A stretch of DNA of 64,000 nucleotides from positions 930,001 to 994,000 of the forward strand of contig OZ252048.1 of the NCBI GenBank assembly GCA_965247915.1. Reading direction: 5' to 3'. A program made the position numbers and the translations under genes. Shown here piece after piece: positions 8,769 to 16,607 of this stretch (its first letter is position 1; each line of letters opens with the position of its first letter). The notes under the pieces were generated by a model that made no database searches, was not told the origin of the DNA, and saw only the letters and a list, made by a program, of their open reading frames with translations. This stretch comes from JAKZRT01 sp965247915 (GTDB lineage: Bacteria; Pseudomonadota; Alphaproteobacteria; Rhodobacterales; Rhodobacteraceae).

Positions 8769-9116
8769 TCAGCCTGCTGTCAGCGGGCACCATGTCCTCT
8801 TGGGCATACGCCAGTCAATGCCTTCAAGCAGCATCGCCAACTGCGCCGGCGTCAGCGCGATCTTCCCGTCCTTAGCGGCTGGCCACACGAACTTTCCCTT
8901 CTCCAGGCGCTTGCTGAACAGACAGGCTCCTTGGCCATCCCACCAAATGACCTTGATCAGATCGCCACGGCGCCCTCGAAACACGAACATATTGCCGGTG
9001 AACGGGTTCTGTTTCAGGGTCTGCTCTGCCTGGGCAGCCAGCGTGGCAAAACCCCGGCGCATGTCCGTCACTCCAGCCGCCAGCCAGACCTTGGTGCTGG
9101 ACGGAACAGGGATCAT
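8769..9116 (-). CDS. tnpB: IS66 accessory protein TnpB
   Basis: 115-residue Orf2 protein of IS66 elements, recognised by TDMRRGFATLAAQ, GNMFVFRGRRGDLIKVIWWDGQG and FSKRLEKGKFVWP. It is required for transposition in studied IS66 elements but its biochemical role is unclear. It overlaps tnpA by ATGA (9113-9116), implying coupled translation. Confidence 0.94.
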   Translation of the reverse strand: MIPVPSSTKVWLAAGVTDMRRGFATLAAQAEQTLKQNPFTGNMFVFRGRRGDLIKVIWWDGQGACLFSKRLEKGKFVWPAAKDGKIALTPAQLAMLLEGIDWRMPKRTWCPLTAG

Positions 9117-9502
9117 CCGGACAGGACACGGATCAGATGTGCCAACGCCCCGGGATCGTAGGCACCGCTGATCCGGAGCCGGTGTCCACCAGCATGCTCG
9201 ATCTCGATCGTGCCCTTGGCAACGCCAGCTTCAACGACAGGCGGTTCATCCTTATCCAAGGCCTGATCCACGATCTCAACCGGAAGAAAACATGGCACAC
9301 CCGCCGTTGCCAGTTCCGGGTCGGGCGCAAAGCGAGGGTCATGCAGCCATTTGAAGATCAGATTCGCATTCATCGCATACCGGCGCGCGACCTGCGCGAC
9401 CGATACGCCCGGCGCCACCGTCTGAAAACAGATCGACCGCTTCTCCTCGTCCGTCCAAAGCCGCTTCGTTCGACGCGCCACCCCAAACCCCGTAGTGTCC
9501 AC
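9113..9502 (-). CDS. tnpA: IS66 accessory protein TnpA
   Basis: 129-residue Orf1 protein of IS66, with an N-terminal helix-turn-helix of the IS3/IS66 Orf1 type (RLWTDEEKRSICFQTV, VSVAQVARRYAMNANLIFKWL). First gene of the tnpABC operon. Between its start and the right terminal repeat lies an inverted repeat of GTGTCCAC/GTGGACAC (about 9494-9519) that may hold its promoter or operator. Confidence 0.92.
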   Translation of the reverse strand: MDTTGFGVARRTKRLWTDEEKRSICFQTVAPGVSVAQVARRYAMNANLIFKWLHDPRFAPDPELATAGVPCFLPVEIVDQALDKDEPPVVEAGVAKGTIEIEHAGGHRLRISGAYDPGALAHLIRVLSG

Positions 9503-9589
9503 TATCCGTGGTGGACACTATCCGACCCCTCCACGGCGCGGCAGAGCGGTCAGGCCGGACGGTTACATCGTATCGGACCGCCTTTATAG

Positions 9590-9660
9590 TCATCACATTT
9601 CCAGAAATACTCCGGGGAGCGCGAGGGGCTGGCCCCTCGCCCCGGGGCGCCGCCGCAGGC
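9590..9660. repeat. GC-hairpin intergenic repeat, member 3
   Basis: Head box ATCACATTTCCAGAAATACT, then CCGGGGAGC, then a perfect 9-bp stem GCGAGGGGC/GCCCCTCGC (9621-9629 and 9632-9640), then a GC-rich tail ending GGCGCAATCC. Same architecture as the members at 249 and 3024. Located at the 3' end of the following minus-strand gene. Confidence 0.62.
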
Positions 9661-9670
9661 GGCGCAATCC

Positions 9671-11902
9671 CTAGCCCAAAGGCATCGACAGGCTGTGGTT
9701 GCGGCCGTTTTTGGCATAGATCAGGCCATTAGCGCCGATCGCCACGACCTGTCCGCCGTCCAGCCGGTCGCCGATCTTGACACTGATAATCCGGCCCGAG
9801 GGCAGGCGCACCAGCGCGCGTCGATCCGAGGACTGGCCGAAGACACCAATCAGATTAACCTTGTTCAGTTTCAACACCCTGTCCTGCGTGGCGCGGCGTG
9901 CGACAGATCCGCTGGTTGTTGCGGTCAGCGTGGTCGCTGTCGCGGGTGCCGAACTGGCAATCTGGCGCGACCCGAGGTTGGCGGGCCGCTTGCGCGGCCT
10001 GACCAGCGAGGCCTCGAGCGCTGTGCCATCAGCCGCTGCCAAAAGCGCGCGTTCGACCGCTTCCACTGCTTCGGTCCGGGGTGCCGGACGGCGGCGCGGA
10101 TGTATGGCGGCAACCGCAGCGACGACCGGGTTGCGGGCATTGAGAGACAGCAGCGGCCAGATCTGCGTCTCGGGCGCTAAGGCCGTACCGGTGGTTTTCG
10201 CGCGTTCGACTTCGGCCAGCGCGGCCCGCAGCGCCGGATCAACCAAAGCCAGCGCGACCGCCCCGCTTTCCGGCTCGCCGCGATCAGCCGTGGCAAGCCG
10301 GTCACCGGAAGTCGTGCGCATTTGGGGCAACGCAAAGAGCGCGCCAGGCGGATCGGACACTTGCACCGGCGCGGCGATGGCCGGCACTATCGCGGCCCGT
10401 CCCGGCAGCGGCGCCACCAACGTCGCGTGGGCCTCGGGCAGGACCAGAGCGGCAACCGTCGCAGCCCCCGCGGACGGGTTTGTCGCCTTGGGCAGCGCCC
10501 CGGGGCTGACCGGCAGCACTTCGCCGGGCCCGGTGATCCCGGCCTCGACGCTCAGCCCTTGTGCCACCAAGGTCTCGAAATCCATTGCAGCGCCACCGCG
10601 CGCGACCACCTGATAAGGGCGCAGATCGGTGTCAAAACTGTCCGGTTCGGGCGATCCAGCAAGGACCGGGGCCGCCGTGCCGTCGTTGGAAAAAGCGATA
10701 TCGGCCCCGGGCAAAGCCCTTGCCAGCAACAACATGGCCGGGGTCGCGCCGTCAGCCGCTGGCGCGTCCTTTGGTGCCAGATGCGCGACGCGATGCGGCC
10801 GCCCGGTGGTTGTGCCCTGAACGCTTCCCGTGCTGCCCGGCGGCGCACCCGCCGACGCGGCCAGGGCCTGCGGTCTGGTGGGCTCAAACCCGAAAGCTTC
10901 GCGCAAGTCTGCAGGCGCTTTGCGCAGGGATCTGTCGATCCCGGCGCCGGCCACGGCTGGATCATCGGCCCCCAAAAACCGCGCCGCCAGCGTCTCGCGC
11001 ATGATGACCGAGGCGATCAGCAGAATGGCGAAGACGATCAGAATGGTTCCAATTACGATCTGGGCGCGCGGGCTCATCGACGGCGCGCGGGCACCCAGCA
11101 CCACGCCCGGTGTGATGCGCGCGGTTCGGGATGCCAATGATGAGCCGGACCCGCTGGTCGGATGCCTCGATGGTGCCGGTGCGCCAGCCACCCGGGCGGC
11201 CATTTTGGCGGGCTTGCCCCGCGATCGTGCCGCGATCGTGTTTTCAGGCAAATCTGCCGCCGGCGGCGAGGATAGGTTCCCGGGCGCAGTTGCGACAACA
11301 TGCGCCGGGGTCGGGATCAGCGGAGCGTTGCCGCCTTTACCTGGTGAAAATGGCGCGGCCGGCACCGTCGGCATGTCGTCGCGCTCGACCCGTTCGCCGA
11401 CGCCAAGCAATCCGGCCGCGCCGATGGTTTCGCCGAAAAAGGGCTCGGTCGGAAAATCAGACCCCGGCGGCGGCACGGCCACGAAGGACACCGCGTTGAA
11501 CCGGTTGTCGGCGGCGAATGCCTCGGCTTCGGCCAGGGTCTCGCGTGCTACCGCCGCTACCGCCACCCGGTCGCCGCTCGTCGGTTGCCAGTCGATAGCA
11601 AGCTCGTCCAGCGCATAGGGCGTGGCCGCCTCCATCGCGCCGATCACGGCGGCGGCTTGTTCGCCGGCGCTGTCGCCGTCAACCTCCAGGGTGCGATAAA
11701 GCACCTGAGAGTTGGGGATGATAAGCTTGGTTGTGATCCCTGCCGGCTCGAGCCCAGCCGCCGTTTTACGCAGAAATTCCAACTGATCGCTCAGGTCCGG
11801 GTCGTCGAGCCCAACCTCGCCGACCAGATGCCAGCCGCCCGACGCCCGGTGCAACAGCCCGATCCCGTCAGGCGATAGGTTCAAAGCATAAGTCGGCTTC
11901 AT
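9671..11902 (-). CDS. Bitopic protein with PilM/GspL-like N-term and GspC/PilP-like C-term
   Basis: 743 residues in three parts. Residues 1-150 (YALNLSPDGIGLLHR; VLYRTLEVDG; AATPYALDELAIDW) resemble the cytoplasmic actin-like domain of GspL/PilM/PilN assembly proteins. A single membrane helix near residue 285 (IVIGTILIVFAILLIASVIM) follows a Pro/Ala-rich linker. A long low-complexity periplasmic stretch then ends in about 60 residues (RALVRLPSGRIISVKIGDRL; GQVVAIG) like the periplasmic domain of GspC/PilP. I infer an envelope scaffold; no secretion or pilus genes adjoin it, and automated labels for such proteins are often misleading. Confidence 0.55.
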   Translation of the reverse strand: MKPTYALNLSPDGIGLLHRASGGWHLVGEVGLDDPDLSDQLEFLRKTAAGLEPAGITTKLIIPNSQVLYRTLEVDGDSAGEQAAAVIGAMEAATPYALDELAIDWQPTSGDRVAVAAVARETLAEAEAFAADNRFNAVSFVAVPPPGSDFPTEPFFGETIGAAGLLGVGERVERDDMPTVPAAPFSPGKGGNAPLIPTPAHVVATAPGNLSSPPAADLPENTIAARSRGKPAKMAARVAGAPAPSRHPTSGSGSSLASRTARITPGVVLGARAPSMSPRAQIVIGTILIVFAILLIASVIMRETLAARFLGADDPAVAGAGIDRSLRKAPADLREAFGFEPTRPQALAASAGAPPGSTGSVQGTTTGRPHRVAHLAPKDAPAADGATPAMLLLARALPGADIAFSNDGTAAPVLAGSPEPDSFDTDLRPYQVVARGGAAMDFETLVAQGLSVEAGITGPGEVLPVSPGALPKATNPSAGAATVAALVLPEAHATLVAPLPGRAAIVPAIAAPVQVSDPPGALFALPQMRTTSGDRLATADRGEPESGAVALALVDPALRAALAEVERAKTTGTALAPETQIWPLLSLNARNPVVAAVAAIHPRRRPAPRTEAVEAVERALLAAADGTALEASLVRPRKRPANLGSRQIASSAPATATTLTATTSGSVARRATQDRVLKLNKVNLIGVFGQSSDRRALVRLPSGRIISVKIGDRLDGGQVVAIGANGLIYAKNGRNHSLSMPLG

Positions 11903-12064
11903 AGCGCGTTGCTGGTATCACATCGCTCGATTTCGTGAGGGGTCTTTTTCGCCCCGTGCCAGCAAACTACAGCGGGAAATCGCCGAGGCAAATAGTTAAA
12001 TGTGGAACCTGACGGGCCTATTCGTGCCATGTTTGATCGGATGACCGTTAACAAGGACCAACTG

Positions 12065-12757
12065 ATGCATCTTCGTATTGCCCTCATTGTCGCCTTAAGT
12101 GTTACCGCGACAGCGACCGCGCTCGCGCAGGACCTGCAGCGTCATATTTCGGTGTCCGGCGCCGGCCGGATCGAAGTTGCGCCCGACATGGCCGACATCT
12201 CGCTCGGGGTCCGCCACCAGGCCCGGACGGCGCAAGAGGCGCTGCGCGACACTTCGGCCGCCGTGGCCGCGATCATCCAGAGGGTGCAAAGTTTCGGTGT
12301 CGATGAAGCCGACATACAGACCACCGGATTGTCGCTGAACCCGATCTACGAGCGGCGCAGTAATTCGGAACAGCAGCCACGCCTGGCGGGTTTTGCCGCA
12401 TCGAACATGATCACGGTACGGGTGCGCGATCTGGACCGACTGGGGGGTCTGATTGACCGCGTTGTTGACGCCGGTGCGACGAATTTTCAGGGTCTCAGAT
12501 TTGGTCTTTCCGACCGTGCCGAAGCCCTGGAGGACGCGCGCCGGGCGGCGGTGGCGGACGCCATGGCCCGCGCGCAGGTCTATGCGGATGCCGCAGGGGT
12601 TACATTGGAAGAGGTCCTTTCAATTGTCGAATCAGGGGCGCAAATCCAGCCGCGCGCGATGATGCGCGTCGAATCGATGGCGCTGGATTCGGTGCCGATC
12701 GCCGCCGGCGAGTTAACCATTTCGGCAAATGTCAGCCTAACTTTTGGTCTGAATTAG
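12065..12757 (+). CDS. SIMPL (DUF541) periplasmic protein
   Basis: 230-residue secreted protein with an N-terminal signal peptide (LRIALIVALSVTATATALAQ, cleavage after ALA-Q) and a SIMPL domain: ISVSGAGRIEVAPDMADISLGV near the N-terminus, DIQTTGLSLNPIY in the middle and AGELTISANVSLTF at the end. SIMPL proteins are outer-envelope or periplasmic oligomers of poorly defined function, sometimes linked to oxidative stress. The ATG at 12065 is chosen for its AAGGA spacing and for starting directly at the signal peptide; the longer frame from 12002 lacks support. Confidence 0.85.
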   Translation: MHLRIALIVALSVTATATALAQDLQRHISVSGAGRIEVAPDMADISLGVRHQARTAQEALRDTSAAVAAIIQRVQSFGVDEADIQTTGLSLNPIYERRSNSEQQPRLAGFAASNMITVRVRDLDRLGGLIDRVVDAGATNFQGLRFGLSDRAEALEDARRAAVADAMARAQVYADAAGVTLEEVLSIVESGAQIQPRAMMRVESMALDSVPIAAGELTISANVSLTFGLN

Positions 12758-12850
12758 CGGAATTTTTGGAAAGTTCGCCGTAATGGCCTGAAAGTGGCCA
12801 CATTTAGGGCCATCGGCCACCACATTGGCTTTCTAGGTTAACTTTGAGTT

Positions 12851-13016
12851 AGCGGTCCATGCGGCCGCAAAAGACATAGGAACAGCCCCGAGGCTTGTGC
12901 ATCGGATACCTGCTCTGGCCAGACACCGGAAAAGGCTTCGTCACTGCACAACGCTCAAGCCAAAGGGACCGCTTTACCCCAAACGGGCCGCGCCAAGTTT
13001 CCGGCGCGGCCTTTTT
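12851..13016 (+). ncRNA. Candidate structured small RNA (6S-like layout possible)
   Basis: A 275-bp gap without a credible ORF holds nested complementary segments. AGCGGTCC (12851-12858) pairs with GGACCGCT (12966-12973). TTGTGCA (12895-12901) pairs with TGCACAA (12945-12951). TCTGGCCAGA lies in the apical part. The region ends in a strong intrinsic terminator. A long closing stem, unpaired middle and apical stem is the general layout of 6S RNA, but I cannot confirm that family. A TTAA-N7-TTAG word (12837-12850) lies directly upstream. Confidence 0.42.
12986..13016 (+). terminator. Rho-independent terminator
   Basis: A perfect 9-bp GC stem GGCCGCGCC (12986-12994) / GGCGCGGCC (13003-13011) with an 8-base loop is followed by TTTTT (13012-13016) on the plus strand only. 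It therefore ends a rightward transcript, either the SIMPL mRNA or the candidate small RNA, and not the converging metY transcript. Confidence 0.85.
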
Positions 13017-13032
13017 CGTGGCGCTGGCGTTC

Positions 13033-14331
13033 TTACCCGGTTGCCTGGGTCAGCGCCTGATCCAGATCGGCGATCAGGTCGTCGGCGTCCTCGATACCGA
13101 TCGACAAACGAACCGTATTGGCCGAGGCGCCGGCGGCCTCTTGCTGTTCGGGCGTCAGCTGACGATGCGTCGTCGATGCCGAATGAATGACCAGCGACCG
13201 CGCGTCGCCCAGGTTGGCGACATGGCTGAACAGGTTCAAAGCGTCGACCAGCCTGACGCAGGCCTCGTAACCGCCCTTGACGGCAAAAGTGAACAGCGCT
13301 CCGGCCCCCTTGGGGCAGACCGCCGGGATCCGGTGATAATAGGGTGACGACGGCAGCCCGGCATAGGTCACGGCCTCGACCCTTGGATCGTTTTCGAGCC
13401 AGGTCGCGACCCTGACCGCGTTCTCGACGTGGCGCTGCATGCGCAGGCTGAGGGTTTCGATGCCCAACAGCGTGTAATGAGCGCCTTGCGGGTTCATGGT
13501 CATGCCCAGATCGCGCAGGCTGATGGCGATGCCGTGGAAGGTAAAGGCCAGCGACCCGAAGGTTTCGTGAAACTTCAGCCCGTGATAGGCGGGCTCGGGT
13601 TCGGACAGCGACGGGAATTTGTCGCTGGCTGACCAATTGAAAGTGCCCGCATCGACCACTGCGCCGCCGGTGACGGTGCCGTTGCCGGTGAGGTATTTGG
13701 TGGTGGAATGGACCACCAGCGTGGCCCCCAGTTCGATCGGGCGGCACAGATACGGGCTGGCCGAGGTGTTGTCGACGATCAGCGGGATGCCGGCATCGTC
13801 GGCAATTCGCGCCAAGGCCGTAATGTCGGTGATATAGCCGCCAGGGTTGGCGATCGATTCGCAGAATATCGCGCGGGTATCATCGTCGATGGCGCCCTTC
13901 ACGGCGTCCAGATCGTCGGTGTCAACGAATGTCGCCGACCAACCGAAGCGCTTGATGGTGTGCGAAAACTGGGTGATCGAGCCGCCGTAGAGCCGGGTCG
14001 AGACCACAACGTTTCGCCCCGGCCCCATCAGCGGGAAAAGCGCCATGATCTGCGCTGCGTGACCGGACGAACAGCAGACCGCGCCAACCCCGCCCTCGAG
14101 CGTCGCGATGCGTTCTTGCAAAACCGCGACCGTGGGATTGGTCAGGCGCGAATAGATGAATCCGATCTCTTGCAGGTTAAACAGCGCCGCCGCGTGGTCG
14201 GCATCGCGAAAGACATAGGCCGTTGTCTGGTAAATCGGGGTCTGCCGCGCGCCGGTCGCCGGGTCGGGCCGGGCACCGGCGTGAATCTGAAGGGTGTCAA
14301 AGCCGTAACTCGGCTGAGCGTCCTGGTTCAT
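13033..14331 (-). CDS. metY: O-acetylhomoserine sulfhydrylase (aminocarboxypropyltransferase)
   Basis: 432-residue PLP enzyme of the Cys/Met metabolism family that makes homocysteine from O-acetylhomoserine and sulfide in the cytosol. Key segments: FDTLQIHAGARPDPATGARQ at the N-terminus, SSGHAAQIMALF in the cofactor pocket, and the Schiff-base Lys near residue 213 in VHSTTKYLTGNG. Length (about 430) fits the OAH sulfhydrylase branch and not the shorter gamma-synthases. The ATG at 14331 has AAGGA upstream; the open frame to 14397 lacks a better start. No recognisable SAM riboswitch was found in the 5' region. Confidence 0.88.
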   Translation of the reverse strand: MNQDAQPSYGFDTLQIHAGARPDPATGARQTPIYQTTAYVFRDADHAAALFNLQEIGFIYSRLTNPTVAVLQERIATLEGGVGAVCCSSGHAAQIMALFPLMGPGRNVVVSTRLYGGSITQFSHTIKRFGWSATFVDTDDLDAVKGAIDDDTRAIFCESIANPGGYITDITALARIADDAGIPLIVDNTSASPYLCRPIELGATLVVHSTTKYLTGNGTVTGGAVVDAGTFNWSASDKFPSLSEPEPAYHGLKFHETFGSLAFTFHGIAISLRDLGMTMNPQGAHYTLLGIETLSLRMQRHVENAVRVATWLENDPRVEAVTYAGLPSSPYYHRIPAVCPKGAGALFTFAVKGGYEACVRLVDALNLFSHVANLGDARSLVIHSASTTHRQLTPEQQEAAGASANTVRLSIGIEDADDLIADLDQALTQATG

Positions 14332-14404
14332 TTCGAAGTCCTTGTTAGTGGTCTGGTCGTCCAGCGGAGGTTTAGGGGCCTTCCGCCAGATGAACAACCG
14401 GACT

Positions 14405-15396
14405 TCACCGAATCCACAGCCCCGCCGCTTTGATCTTTTTGCGGATCGCGGCTTCGTGCCTGGGCAGGTCGTTGCGGTCGAAAAGCGCCCGCACTTTGGC
14501 CCCTTTGCCCTGATAAATTATCCGGCGCATGGGGGCGTGCGCCTTTAAGACCTTCTTCAGCCAGTTCGGTCGCGCCACCTCTTCCAACGCGGCAATCACC
14601 CGGTCGCTGGCGCGCGCGTAGGCCAGTGGCAGCGTGCGGTAATGGCAGCTGTGAGTGCCATCCAGCGTACCGTCGGGCACCCCACCGCGACCGCCGCCTA
14701 GCTTGTGGACGACCAGCGGCAGCACGATCTGATCGAGCCAGGGGTCAAGCGACTGGCCGATCAGTTCGGGCAACGGATCACCCTGCACCGACAGGGCGTA
14801 ATCGGTCATCAGCGCGCCAAACACCCGCGGGCAGGAATAGAAAAACCATCCGGCGTTGAATAGAGATAGCGCCGCCAATGTTCATTGGGTTGGCCCGGGT
14901 CAAGCGAGGCCTGAAAATCAAGCCCGAAGCGGCTGTAAAGCGCCTGCCATATGCCCGTGTATCCGGGGCCGTAAAGCTGTGGCTGGGGCCAGGTGCCTTC
15001 GACATTGAGGCTGGCCGAAGGACGGTCGAAGTCGAACGGAATATCGCTCAGCGCCCCGGTGATCAGCGTGTCGCTGTCAAAGAAAACGAACGGTTCGCCT
15101 TTCGGCATGAGGCGCAGCGCCTCGATCTTGTTGCCGTTCGGATAGCTCTGGCCAAAGTGCCGGTTTTCCAACGGCACCACCTCGGCCCCGAGCCGGTCCA
15201 GCACCGCGCGCACCCCGTCATCGGCTATGCGCGGGTCGGTGTCCCACAAGGGGCCGGGCTGCGGCTCGGCAACAATCAGGCGACCGGCAAACCCCGGGTC
15301 GAAATGCTTGAGCGAGGCCGCGAAAAGTGCGGCCTCGTAACTCAGCCGTCCGCCCTGGGCGACGATCAGAATATTAAAGTCCTGGGTTGCGGGCAC
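14405..15396 (-). pseudogene. Glycosyltransferase-like gene with a single-base frameshift
   Basis: Two overlapping frames make one protein of about 330 residues. The first (from ATG 15396) has a nucleotide-sugar-transferase look: an N-terminal FNILIVAQGGRLSYEAALF, a DxD motif in FVFFDSDTLITGAL, then NVEGTWPQPQLYGPGYTGIW. It then runs HWRRYLYSTP while the neighbouring frame continues LFNAGWFFYSCPRVFGALM. Adding one T to the TT near 14858 restores YLYFNAGWFF, so the break is a TTT-to-TT contraction. True inactivation and sequencing error cannot be separated here. Substrate unknown. Confidence 0.65.
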
Positions 15397-15473
15397 GTAG
15401 ATCTACCACTGTGAAAAGGTTGACAAAGTGATAGGCTGGCACCGCCGAATGTCCAGCGCCGCGCGCGACCGAT

Positions 15474-16412
15474 CTATCTCAGCGCAGGTGCCGGTCGGAA
15501 ATGCGGCTGGCACCAGGCCTTGCCGCCCGAGCCATCGCGGACGGTGAGGCGCATCCAGGGCGATGCGTCGAACCGGTCGAGCCGGATGCGCGTCTCGGTC
15601 AGGCCGCTTTCGTTCACCGAAGCGGCCGCCGATCCGGCCCCTTGAACGATCACGGCCTCGACCGGCGAAAACCGGGCGCTGAGCCAGCGGTCTTCCCAGA
15701 CGACGTCGTGAAGTTCCGGTCCGCTGGAGGCATAGTAATGCCCCGCCTTCATCGCCTCGAGCAAAGCGGCGGGCGTGTTTTCGCGCGCCTTGACCATCAC
15801 CCAGCCGCCAAAGGCGTCCGGCGATTTGAAATGCGAATCGTCGGTGGCGCAGATTGTGACGCGCCGCCCGGCGCTGAGCAGCCGGTCCAGAACATGACTG
15901 CCGCTGCCGCGACCCGAACCAGCTTCGCAGGAATGATTATATATTTCAATGGCATGGGCTGCCTGGATCGATTTTGCGTCGTCAAGGCTCATTGCCGACC
16001 ATTCCGGGTGGGCGATGGCCACAAACGCGCCTGCATCGCGGGCGCGCGCGGCAACCTCGGGGCCAGTTTCCTGGCCTGGTACCGGGCGAAAATGCGGCGA
16101 TTTGGAGGGCGTAAAATCGGCCGGCAGACCGACCGCCAGAATATGCCACAGCTCGCCGTTGTCCAATGCACCAGAATGCAGCTCGGCCCCCAAAAGCGTA
16201 CAGAAATCATCGCGGTCGAGATGGCGCGCGTCGGTGATCGGATAGCCATAAAGTTCAACAAAATGATCGGTCAGTGCGACAAAATCATATCCCTCGGCAC
16301 GATATTTGTCGCAGAATTCTGCGGGGTCAAGCACCCCGTCCGAGGCGGTGGTATGGCCGTGCAGATTGCCGCGGTAGAACCGGCCAGGCGCGGAAAAGGC
16401 GGTGTGCGGCAT
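15474..16412 (-). CDS. PHP-domain phosphoesterase-like protein
   Basis: 312-residue protein of the polymerase-and-histidinol-phosphatase superfamily. Metal-site motifs appear in order: HGHTTASDG (HxH), ALTDHF, GAELHSG, AHPEW and CATDDSH. The family hydrolyses phosphate esters with two or three metal ions; substrates range from nucleotides to signalling molecules, and nothing here narrows it. The C-terminal third is beta-rich. The ATG at 16412 is preferred to 16481 because the extra 23 residues resemble translated intergenic DNA; AAGG lies about 11 bases upstream. It diverges from the ABC exporter. Confidence 0.78.
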   Translation of the reverse strand: MPHTAFSAPGRFYRGNLHGHTTASDGVLDPAEFCDKYRAEGYDFVALTDHFVELYGYPITDARHLDRDDFCTLLGAELHSGALDNGELWHILAVGLPADFTPSKSPHFRPVPGQETGPEVAARARDAGAFVAIAHPEWSAMSLDDAKSIQAAHAIEIYNHSCEAGSGRGSGSHVLDRLLSAGRRVTICATDDSHFKSPDAFGGWVMVKARENTPAALLEAMKAGHYYASSGPELHDVVWEDRWLSARFSPVEAVIVQGAGSAAASVNESGLTETRIRLDRFDASPWMRLTVRDGSGGKAWCQPHFRPAPALR

Positions 16413-16524
16413 CGGGCGAAACCTTGGGCATTGGCGCGCAGTCTGATGCGCAGTTGCAATCTGAATCGCCCGAAAACGCAAGGCTAAAATCGGCGATCTT
16501 TATCCGGTGTTTACCGCCGGTGGC

Positions 16525-16554
16525 TTGACAGCCGCGCCGCCATCAGCGTTATCG
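16525..16554 (+). promoter_or_regulatory. Possible sigma70 promoter for the ABC exporter
   Basis: TTGACA (16525-16530) and TTATCG (16549-16554) are separated by 18 bases, about 55 bases upstream of the ABC exporter start. The -35 is perfect and the -10 is weak. Confidence 0.35.
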
Positions 16555-16607
16555 GTGCCGGGCGCCCCAGGCGGTCCCCACGACACGCGAGGCAAGATCA
16601 AGGCCCG

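Larger units (their letters stand above)
7115..9566 (-). mobile_element. Complete IS66-family element
   Basis: A 2452-bp element carrying tnpA, tnpB and tnpC on the minus strand. Both ends are visible: the left starts GTGACCGTCCGG (7115) and the right, on the opposite strand, starts GTAACCGTCCGG (from 9566), continuing with GCTCTG in both. It is flanked by perfect 8-bp direct repeats ATCGTATC (7107-7114 and 9567-9574), the duplication size expected for IS66. Intact ORFs, inverted repeats and target duplication suggest recent insertion and possible activity. Confidence 0.95.
7028..9589 (+). pseudogene. Possible 33-codon ORF interrupted by IS66
   Basis: Joining the sequence on both sides of the IS66 element, and counting the duplicated ATCGTATC once, gives an open frame from ATG 7028 through 7114 to the TAG at 9587-9589. 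It would encode 33 residues starting MCHECQPALAAV. No family is recognised, the Shine-Dalgarno is weak and a frame this short may be chance. Confidence 0.22.

Noticed and set aside
12851..13016. SRP 4.5S RNA or tmRNA in this gap
   Set aside because: The conserved SRP GGAAGGAAGCAGCC-type loop and the tRNA-like ends of tmRNA are absent; only a generic structured RNA is supported.
14332..14420. SAM-type riboswitch upstream of metY
   Set aside because: The 5' region has only a short GGCGGA/TCCGCC-like hairpin; none of the conserved SAM-II or SAM/SAH core words could be matched.
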